A stretch of 6,426 nucleotides of DNA from Bacteroidota bacterium (GTDB taxonomy: Bacteria > Bacteroidota > Bacteroidia > Flavobacteriales > Flavobacteriaceae): positions 1-6,426 of the forward strand of contig JADWMI010000140.1 in the NCBI GenBank assembly GCA_015767395.1, read 5' to 3'. The position numbers and the translations under genes were made by a program. The notes beneath the pieces are model-generated. The model did not search any database. It was not told where the DNA came from and saw nothing but the letters and a program-made list of their open reading frames with translations. This document shows positions 1 through 5,351 of the stretch, piece by piece; position 1 is the stretch's first letter; every line of letters starts with the position of its first letter.

Positions 1-52
1 AATATTCAAATATAATCTTAAATTTAAGGAACTATTTCTGGAAATTATATTG

Positions 53-84
53 TGTGATTTAATGAAACTTATACAATAAATTTC
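53..84 (+). promoter_or_regulatory. Weak promoter candidate for operon 1
   Basis: TAAATTTC at 77-84 matches the flavobacterial -7 consensus TAnnTTTG except for the last base. TGTG at 53-56, 20 bases upstream, is a one-mismatch -33 element. This places transcription start about 30 bases before the ATG at 119. The rest of 1-118 is A/T-rich and shows no gene start. One forward frame is open from the left edge to the TAA at 77-79 (about 25 codons) and could be the tail of an upstream gene, but its composition is unremarkable and such a run occurs easily by chance. Operon 1 could therefore also be transcribed from further upstream. Confidence 0.2.
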
Positions 85-118
85 TTGGCTAATTATATGT
101 TTAATAAAATTTTAAAAA

Positions 119-388
119 ATGAAACATACTACTAAAAAAGAAAATAAAATATCAAGAAGGGGCATCTTACCTATTATAGGTAGTGCTTTACTACTTCCTT
201 TTCTGGGTTTTTCAAAACCAACAACCATTGAGACTGCAATTGATGTTGAAGATGAAGAATATCAAACCTTATTAAAGCCCGATGGCACTGCTGTTAAAGT
301 AAAAGTTAACACTATAAAAAAAGCAAAAGTTATTCAGGAAAACGTTTCGAACAAATCGTTTTTGAACTGGCTGGGCAGAAAACTTTAA
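119..388 (+). CDS. Small twin-arginine signal protein sharing the leader-linker module of the Fe-S subunits
   Basis: An 89-residue protein of unknown function. A twin-arginine motif SRRGIL lies at residues 12-17, followed by a hydrophobic stretch at about 16-31, so Tat export or membrane tethering is likely. After a short acidic segment (42-48) comes LLKPDGTAVKVKV (51-63). This matches LMTTDGTIIQVD in the Fe-S protein at 411-1388 and LLTPEGKIVEVD in the one at 4352-5335, at nearly the same distance from the arginines. The protein then ends without any cysteine or cofactor motif. It is the first gene of the run and lies 22 bases before the Fe-S gene. It may be a structural or maturation partner of the complex, or a remnant of an Fe-S paralog; I infer the former because the frame is intact. 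The start follows an A/T-rich leader with no Shine-Dalgarno sequence, as is usual in Bacteroidota. Confidence 0.75.
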   Translation: MKHTTKKENKISRRGILPIIGSALLLPFLGFSKPTTIETAIDVEDEEYQTLLKPDGTAVKVKVNTIKKAKVIQENVSNKSFLNWLGRKL

Positions 389-410
389 TTTCATTCACTT
401 CTTTAAAATT

Positions 411-1388
411 ATGGAAAACAATAAAAATAAATCAAGAAGGAAATTTCTTGACAAAGGGTTAAAAATTGGCCTAATTACAGCTGTTGGAGGAATTGGTTTA
501 ACTAAACTTGCGACTAAATTAACAGCTCAACCTGATCCAGATTCCAGTGAAAAAATGGAATTGATGACTACTGATGGAACTATTATTCAAGTAGACTCAA
601 CTGAAGTTATGGAAATGGAACATGCGCCAAAACATGACAATAGTGCTGCAATACGTGAAGGAATGCCTAACCGTAAATTTGTAATGGTTATTGATTTGGC
701 TAAATGTAAAAATGCACTAGCCTGTCAAAGATCTTGTAATAAAAACCATTATATCACTGGTGACAATGCCTGGTTAAAGGTTTACAAAATGCAAGAAACA
801 AAAGAAGCAGCTCCATATTGGATGCCTACTACCTGCCAACATTGTGACCAACCTGCCTGCGTAACAGTTTGCCCGGTTGATGCTACATTTAAACGTAGAG
901 ACGGCTTGGTTTTAATAGACAATGAACGTTGTATTGGCTGTCGTTTCTGTATGGCAGCTTGCCCATATTCTACCCGTGTATTTAACTGGAGTGAACCCGA
1001 TCAAGGTGAAATTACTTTAGCAATGAATATGGAAGAAAATCAAGAACATTATTCTCCAGAACATGCAGGAAAACCAAGTGTTAAGGGAACAGTAGACAAA
1101 TGTGATTTCTGTCCTCATTCTATAAAAAATGAAGAACTTCCACATTGTGTTACTGCCTGTCCTAATGGTGTATTTTATTTTGGTGATAAATATGAAGATA
1201 CGGTGACAAATGGTGATGAAACATTAAGATTTAGCGAACTATTAAAAGAAAAATCTGGCTATAGACTTATGGAAGGCTTGGGTACTGAACCAAGCGTTTA
1301 TTATTTACCTCCTGTTGATAGACTGGTAGATTTTGAGGATGGATTAGATGATTATAATGAATTTCAATCTGTAGAAAAACCTGAATAA
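411..1388 (+). CDS. Tat-exported 4Fe-4S ferredoxin-type electron transfer subunit (NrfC/PsrB/DmsB-like), copy 1
   Basis: A 325-residue periplasmic iron-sulfur protein that would pass electrons between an NrfD-type quinone protein and a redox partner. It has a Tat motif KSRRKFLDKG (7-16) and hydrophobic core (about 17-30), a linker with LMTTDGTIIQVD (51-62), then the ferredoxin core from about 88. The cysteines fall in the four groups of the DmsB/PsrB family: C99, C105, C109; C142, C145, C150, C154; C174, C177, C180, C184; C231, C234, C246, C250. That is 15 of the usual 16. Alanine 102 occupies the second position of group I, so one cluster probably has three cysteine ligands and may be [3Fe-4S]. 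Compared with the second copy it carries about 10 extra residues between groups III and IV (194-230), rich in Glu, Met and His. The NrfD gene follows after 90 bases. The catalytic partner is not in the window, so the substrate is unknown. Confidence 0.92.
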   Translation: MENNKNKSRRKFLDKGLKIGLITAVGGIGLTKLATKLTAQPDPDSSEKMELMTTDGTIIQVDSTEVMEMEHAPKHDNSAAIREGMPNRKFVMVIDLAKCKNALACQRSCNKNHYITGDNAWLKVYKMQETKEAAPYWMPTTCQHCDQPACVTVCPVDATFKRRDGLVLIDNERCIGCRFCMAACPYSTRVFNWSEPDQGEITLAMNMEENQEHYSPEHAGKPSVKGTVDKCDFCPHSIKNEELPHCVTACPNGVFYFGDKYEDTVTNGDETLRFSELLKEKSGYRLMEGLGTEPSVYYLPPVDRLVDFEDGLDDYNEFQSVEKPE

Positions 1389-1390
1389 TT

Positions 1391-1474
1391 ATGAAACGAG
1401 CTTTACAAATTTCTATTTATAAGAAAATGATTAATAGCGAACAGCATATGTTACCACAAAAAAATAAAATTTAA
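1391..1474 (+). CDS. Possible 27-residue mini-ORF between the Fe-S and NrfD genes
   Basis: An ATG two bases after the Fe-S stop codon opens a frame of 27 codons ending in TAA four bases before the NrfD start. The peptide is basic (starts MKRALQISIYKK), with no membrane segment or known motif. Its position could allow translational re-initiation linking the flanking genes, but the length is well within chance for a 90-base gap and nothing in the sequence proves it is translated. The octamer AGCATATG occurs inside it (1443-1450) and again over the NrfD start codon (1474-1481). Confidence 0.2.
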   Translation: MKRALQISIYKKMINSEQHMLPQKNKI

Positions 1475-1478
1475 GCAT

Positions 1479-2795
1479 ATGAAAAATTACGATACATTAA
1501 TTGACGAATTGGTACCTAGAAAATTTGGTAAAAAAGGTGTTATATGGGTGCTACTTCTTGTTACCATCATTATTTTTGGAGTTATAGCCTATATAGATCA
1601 GCTAATTAAAGGTCAGGTTGTTACAAATATGAGAGATTATGCCCTTTGGGGAATATATATTTCAAATTTTGTATTCTTTGTGGCCACAAGTTTTGTTGGT
1701 TCGGTTGCGGTAGCAATGTTAAGATTAACACATAAAGAATGGCGAACACCATTAGTAAGAATTGCTGAAATCATTACTTTGGCATCCATTGCTATGGCAG
1801 GTATTACAATTATGATTGACATGGCAAGACCAGATCGCTTGTTAAATTTATTTATTCATGGGAGATTGCAATCACCAATAACTTGGGATGTTATTATAAT
1901 TCCTACAGTATTAGCTGTAAGTTTTTTATTGCTCTACTTTCCTTTAATTCCAGATCTTGCAATACTTAAAACGTATTATAAAAAAACCAATCCTTTTCTC
2001 AGTAATATATATGGAAAATTAGCCTTAAACTGGACAGGAAGTAACGCTCAAAAAGCAATTCAACAAAAATCTATTAAAATTGTAGCAATTTTAATAATAC
2101 CTGTTGGGTTAATTTTACAAACCATAGATGCTTGGTTGTTTTCTACTACTTATAGAATAGGATGGGATAGTACAAATATGGGACCTTACTTTTTAGCTGG
2201 GGCATTTGTAGCAGGTGTTGGCGCATTGGTAACTGTTGTATGGGTTATTAGATGGGCTTATAAATTAGAAGATTATATTACAGAGCTTCATTTTGATAAA
2301 ATTGGTAGATTATTAGTACTGGCATGTTTAGTATATCTATATTTTAATATTAATGAATATATGCTACCTGCCTTCACTGCAAGTAAAGAAGAAGAAGCAC
2401 ATTTACTTGTATTATTTACGGGTCATTTCGCTCCAATATTTTGGTTTGCAACTATTGGTGGCTTAATTATTCCAATTACGGTATTATTATTCAAAAAAGG
2501 AAGAAAGCCACTTCCAATGCTCATTATGGGTATATTGGTAGTTTTAGGTTCTTGGTGGAAAAGATATATTATTGTAACCCCTACTTTATTACACCCTTTT
2601 TTACCTATTCAAGGTGTGCCTGAATCTTGGCATCATTATTTTCCGAGTATACATGAATGGTTAATTACTGCCGCAACCTTAGCAATGGCTTTCTTAATCA
2701 TTACATTGTTAGTTCGCTATTTACCTGTAATTCCTATTCAACGAACTATAGATGAGCAAGCATTATTAAAAACTGATAAAACTACTGAATCATGA
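1479..2795 (+). CDS. nrfD: NrfD/PsrC-type polytopic membrane subunit, quinone-interacting, copy 1
   Basis: A 438-residue integral membrane protein. About ten hydrophobic helices can be seen, near residues 19-38, 55-80, 93-115, 133-155, 199-222, 235-258, 275-294, 310-337, 343-367 and 391-415. Ten helices fit the longer ActC/DsrP-like branch better than the eight-helix PsrC type. Family-like motifs are MRDYALWGIYISNF (51-64), IDMARPDR (113-120) with D114, QSPITWD (131-137), IPDLAILK (157-164) followed by a polar loop with NWTGS (184-188), GHFAPIFW (315-322), and KRYIIVTPTL (361-370), which recalls the R-x-I-V-x-P-T segment of ActC proteins. In this family the protein oxidises or reduces menaquinone or ubiquinone and docks the periplasmic Fe-S subunit, here encoded just upstream. 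The symbol is a family label. The gene overlaps the next by four bases (ATGA), implying coupled translation. The start has an A-rich leader and no Shine-Dalgarno sequence. Confidence 0.9.
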   Translation: MKNYDTLIDELVPRKFGKKGVIWVLLLVTIIIFGVIAYIDQLIKGQVVTNMRDYALWGIYISNFVFFVATSFVGSVAVAMLRLTHKEWRTPLVRIAEIITLASIAMAGITIMIDMARPDRLLNLFIHGRLQSPITWDVIIIPTVLAVSFLLLYFPLIPDLAILKTYYKKTNPFLSNIYGKLALNWTGSNAQKAIQQKSIKIVAILIIPVGLILQTIDAWLFSTTYRIGWDSTNMGPYFLAGAFVAGVGALVTVVWVIRWAYKLEDYITELHFDKIGRLLVLACLVYLYFNINEYMLPAFTASKEEEAHLLVLFTGHFAPIFWFATIGGLIIPITVLLFKKGRKPLPMLIMGILVVLGSWWKRYIIVTPTLLHPFLPIQGVPESWHHYFPSIHEWLITAATLAMAFLIITLLVRYLPVIPIQRTIDEQALLKTDKTTES

Positions 2796-3652
2796 AAAAT
2801 AAATCTATAATCAATAACATTTTTCTTGTATTTCTAAGTGTACTCCTTGGTACTTCTACGCTAGCCCAAACTGCAAAAAAGAATAGTACTAGATTAAAAA
2901 TTGAATACGTTAAAATAACAAATGGTGAAGTGGTTTTTAATGCCAAAGCATCATCCAGAGTTAAACGAAAAAACATTAACCTCTCAAACATTTCTTTAAC
3001 CTTTTTTAATGAAGTTAATGACGAAAGCTTAATTCTTGGCACCATAACTACAGATTCAAACGGTCAAGGGAAGCTCACTTTAGACAATATAAATTCTATA
3101 CAACCAGATTCAACTAACGTTTACACTATAAAAGTAGCTTTTAAAGGAAATGATTCTTTTAAGAAAGCATCTAAAAGTATAAGTTTTAGAAATGCCAATA
3201 TTAACGCAAAATTAATTACAAAAGACAGTGTTAATTATATTACCGCTACACTAAAAGATGTAAGTTCAGATAGCTTAATTAGTAATACACCGTTAACCAT
3301 TCAACTTCAACGACTGTTTAGACCTTTATTTATTGGTGAAGAATTTAACGTAACCGATGAAGATGGCACCATTCTTGTTTCTATTGAAGAAGGACTACCT
3401 GGTGTAAATGGGAACTTAACTTTTGAAGTTATTCTAAGTGAAAGTGATGAATATGGAACTGTAAAAGCAATTGTTAATGCTCCAATTGGAAAACCTATAG
3501 TTGATGAATCAACATTTGACCAAAGAACGATGTGGTCACCTAGAAATAAAACACCGTTATTTTTACTCATATTTCCGAATATATTAATTTTTGGAATATG
3601 GGGATTAATTATTTATTTATTCATAAATTTATTCAGAATTTCAAAAAATTAA
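2792..3652 (+). CDS. Secreted protein with two Ig-like domains and a C-terminal membrane anchor
   Basis: A 286-residue protein I do not recognise as a named family. An N-terminal signal peptide is visible (hydrophobic about 8-20, likely cleavage near TLA-Q at 25/26). Two beta-rich segments follow, about 33-133 and 135-232. Each contains a similar turn, TTDSNGQGKLTL (86-97) and VTDEDGTILVSI (187-198), and the first ends with YTIKVAFKGNDSF (111-123), typical of bacterial Ig-like or filamin-like repeats. A conserved-looking aromatic stretch (Q244-W248) leads into a transmembrane helix at about 254-280 and a short basic tail. The predicted topology is periplasmic domains with a single C-terminal anchor. 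There are no cysteines, so it carries no heme or Fe-S cluster. Its start overlaps the NrfD stop as ATGA and the cytochrome gene follows after 10 bases, so it is probably a structural or docking subunit of the complex. That role is inference from position. Confidence 0.8.
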   Translation: MKNKSIINNIFLVFLSVLLGTSTLAQTAKKNSTRLKIEYVKITNGEVVFNAKASSRVKRKNINLSNISLTFFNEVNDESLILGTITTDSNGQGKLTLDNINSIQPDSTNVYTIKVAFKGNDSFKKASKSISFRNANINAKLITKDSVNYITATLKDVSSDSLISNTPLTIQLQRLFRPLFIGEEFNVTDEDGTILVSIEEGLPGVNGNLTFEVILSESDEYGTVKAIVNAPIGKPIVDESTFDQRTMWSPRNKTPLFLLIFPNILIFGIWGLIIYLFINLFRISKN

Positions 3653-3662
3653 AATTAAAAAC

Positions 3663-4061
3663 ATGAAAACATTCAAAATCTTAACGATTATCGGAGTTAT
3701 GTCATTTGCACTATACTCTTTCACTTCTTTAGTACAAGAAGAATGGGTTGTACCTGCTAAATATGAAACAATGAAAAACCCTATTGATGCAAAAACTGAT
3801 GCCAATATAGGGAAATCTCTATACAACAAACATTGCAAGTCTTGCCACGGTTCAGAAGGTTATGGTGATGGTCCGAAAGCGGAGGAAGTTGAAGGTGATT
3901 TGGGAGATTTTTCTTCTGAAGATTTCCAAGCTCAAAGCGATGGTGCATTATTTTACAAGACTACCATTGGTAGAGATGATATGCCAGAATTTACAAAAAA
4001 ACTACCAGATGATGAAGACAGATGGTTAATTGTAAACTATATGAGAACGTTAGCTGAATAA
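3663..4061 (+). CDS. Secreted monoheme class I cytochrome c, ActE-like
   Basis: A 132-residue cytochrome c. An N-terminal hydrophobic signal segment (about 4-22) sends it across the inner membrane. There is one heme-binding motif, CKSCH (58-62), with His62 as proximal ligand. M107 in DDMPEF is the likely distal ligand. The lead-in NPIDA (39-43), the IGKSLYNKHC segment and GYGDGPKA (66-73) after the heme site match the pattern of ActE-type cytochromes of alternative complex III and related small cytochromes. The C-terminal helix WLIVNYMRTL (121-130) is typical of the class I fold. It is the last gene before the terminator and probably takes electrons from, or gives them to, the Fe-S/NrfD pair in the periplasm. 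No lipobox cysteine is seen, so it is soluble or held by an uncleaved signal helix. Confidence 0.9.
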   Translation: MKTFKILTIIGVMSFALYSFTSLVQEEWVVPAKYETMKNPIDAKTDANIGKSLYNKHCKSCHGSEGYGDGPKAEEVEGDLGDFSSEDFQAQSDGALFYKTTIGRDDMPEFTKKLPDDEDRWLIVNYMRTLAE

Positions 4062-4078
4062 TTAGTGCTAAATAAAAT

Positions 4079-4110
4079 AAAAAAAACCGAGCAATTGCTC
4101 GGTTTTTTTT
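4079..4110 (+). terminator. Intrinsic terminator closing operon 1
   Basis: A perfect hairpin, CCGAGC (4087-4092), AATT loop, GCTCGG (4097-4102), is followed by eight T residues (4103-4110). An A-tract before the stem can extend the pairing and would supply a U-run in the other direction, so it could work on both strands. It lies 25 bases after the cytochrome stop codon and separates the two operons. Confidence 0.93.
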
Positions 4111-4179
4111 ATTTCTATAAATTAATAACAATAAATTAATTATCATAATTACCCCCGTCATTTGAGTATCTATAAGTGT

Positions 4180-4213
4180 TTGTCCAATTATTATTTTTCT
4201 TACGTAACTTTTG
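4180..4213 (+). promoter_or_regulatory. Promoter candidate for operon 2
   Basis: TTG at 4180-4182 and AACTTTTG at 4206-4213 (one mismatch to TAnnTTTG), or TAACTTTT at 4205-4212, are separated by 22-23 bases. This is within the 17-23 range described for Flavobacterium promoters. Transcription would start near 4220, leaving a leader of about 130 bases before the ATG at 4352. The surrounding region 4111-4351 contains no convincing gene on either strand. Besides the elements listed here it holds a 10-base direct repeat (4117-4126 and 4131-4140) and A/T-rich filler. Confidence 0.35.
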
Positions 4214-4217
4214 TTAC
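4204..4217. promoter_or_regulatory. GTAAC-N4-GTTAC inverted repeat, possible Crp/Fnr-family operator
   Basis: Two perfect 5-base arms (4204-4208 and 4213-4217) flank TTTT. The 5-4-5 layout is the geometry of Fnr-type sites (TTGAT-N4-ATCAA) with different arm bases. It sits on the predicted -7 element, where binding would repress. If transcription instead starts about 41 bases downstream (near 4252), it would be in an activator position. The 9-mer CGTAACTTT that contains the left arm recurs at 4281-4289 without the second arm. No such site is seen upstream of operon 1 within the window. Confidence 0.4.
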
Positions 4218-4351
4218 TAAATAGAATCAAACTGTATTAACATTATATGATATTTATCAGTTCAATGAGATAACTCCGTCCGTAACTTTACTATAATACC
4301 TTCTTTTACAGAAAAATAGATTATTAAAGTTAAAAAATAAAACGGATAATT

Positions 4352-5335
4352 ATGGAGTCTAAAAAATCTAATGAAAAAGGATCTAACAGGAGAAAATTTA
4401 TAAAATTTGGACTAATGTCTAGCTTAACTGCTGTAGCAAGTGCTTCCATTATTTCAAACATAGTTAGCAAAGATGACACCATAAATAACTCAGGTGAAAA
4501 AATTAGATTATTAACACCTGAAGGGAAAATTGTTGAAGTGGATGCCACAAACATAAATAAATACCCTCAAGCACATGTAACTCCATCTGAATCTAGAAAA
4601 GGAATCCCAAATAGAAAATTTGTAATGGTCATTGATCTAGCAAAATGTAAAAATGCTAGAAAATGTGTTGAGAAGTGTCAAAAAGCTCATGACTTAGATT
4701 ATAACGAAGAGTTTTTAAAAGTTCAGCTAATTCGAGATAATCCTGAAGCTGAACCTTATTGGTTTCCAAAACCTTGTTTTCATTGTGATAGCCCACCTTG
4801 CGTAACCGTATGTCCTACTGGGGCTACTTTTAAACGAGATGACGGAATTGTTTTAGTTGATAATGAGCGTTGCATAGGGTGTAAATTCTGCGTAACTAGT
4901 TGCCCTTATTCCGCTCGTATTTTCAACTGGGGCCATAAAGAAAAATTTGATTCAGCAATTGCTTACTCTCCAGAAACCAGTGTTCCTGCATCAGAAGGAA
5001 CCATTATGAAATGTGATTTTTGCCCTGATCTACTGAGGCAAGGTGAATTACCGCATTGTGCGAAAGCTTGTCCGATGGGCGTTATTTATTTCGGTGATAA
5101 AAATGAAGATATTGTAACAAATGGTGAGGAAACCGTTCAATTTTCAAAATTAATTAATGAAAGAGCTGGGTATAGATATCTAGAACATTTAGGCACTAAA
5201 CCAAATGTATATTATTTACCGGCAGTTAACAGGCAATTTCCTTTGGAAAGAGGGTTTAATGTAGATGAAGATATCATAGAACGTTATAAAGATGTTCCTT
5301 ATGTTCAAGAATTAAAAAAACAAGGCAAAATTTAA
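4352..5335 (+). CDS. Tat-exported 4Fe-4S ferredoxin-type electron transfer subunit (NrfC/PsrB/DmsB-like), copy 2
   Basis: A 327-residue paralog of the protein at 411-1388, collinear without gaps from about residue 81 to 193. It has a Tat motif NRRKFIKFG (12-20) and hydrophobic stretch (about 20-37), the linker module LLTPEGKIVEVD (53-64), then the ferredoxin core. Cysteines are C99, C105, C109; C142, C145, C150, C154; C174, C177, C180, C184; C221, C224, C236, C240. As in copy 1, A102 replaces the second cysteine of group I, leaving 15 of 16 ligands. The group III-IV linker is about 10 residues shorter, and the C-terminal tail (from about 298) differs and is more charged. It begins operon 2, with its NrfD partner 16 bases downstream. 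The role is periplasmic electron transfer to or from that partner. The terminal acceptor or donor is unknown because no catalytic subunit is visible. Confidence 0.92.
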   Translation: MESKKSNEKGSNRRKFIKFGLMSSLTAVASASIISNIVSKDDTINNSGEKIRLLTPEGKIVEVDATNINKYPQAHVTPSESRKGIPNRKFVMVIDLAKCKNARKCVEKCQKAHDLDYNEEFLKVQLIRDNPEAEPYWFPKPCFHCDSPPCVTVCPTGATFKRDDGIVLVDNERCIGCKFCVTSCPYSARIFNWGHKEKFDSAIAYSPETSVPASEGTIMKCDFCPDLLRQGELPHCAKACPMGVIYFGDKNEDIVTNGEETVQFSKLINERAGYRYLEHLGTKPNVYYLPAVNRQFPLERGFNVDEDIIERYKDVPYVQELKKQGKI

Positions 5336-5351
5336 TCTAAAACTAATATTT

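Noticed and set aside
2..79. Open frame from the left edge ending at TAA 77-79, possibly the tail of an upstream gene
   Set aside because: Only about 25 codons with no recognisable motif, and a second frame is also open for 19 codons. It cannot be told from chance.
1637..1822. Reverse ORFs opposite coding genes (also 2782-3045, 3307-3570, 3641-3838, 4330-4554)
   Set aside because: All lie opposite strongly supported genes, have no recognisable domain and look like antisense shadows.
2441..2623. Forward ORF of 60 codons inside NrfD copy 1
   Set aside because: It is an out-of-frame shadow of a well-supported membrane protein gene with no family signal of its own.
4117..4140. Direct repeat ATAAATTAAT (two copies, 4117-4126 and 4131-4140)
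   Set aside because: Low-complexity A/T sequence with only two copies. It is not a CRISPR or iteron array.
3991..4230. Reverse ORF of 79 codons covering the cytochrome end and the terminator
   Set aside because: It runs straight through the terminator hairpin and the cytochrome coding end. Its hydrophobic composition comes from A/T-rich DNA.
4254..4273. TTATC-N10-GATAA inverted repeat in the operon 2 leader
   Set aside because: Five-base A/T-rich arms with a 10-base spacer are expected by chance in such DNA, and there is no supporting context.
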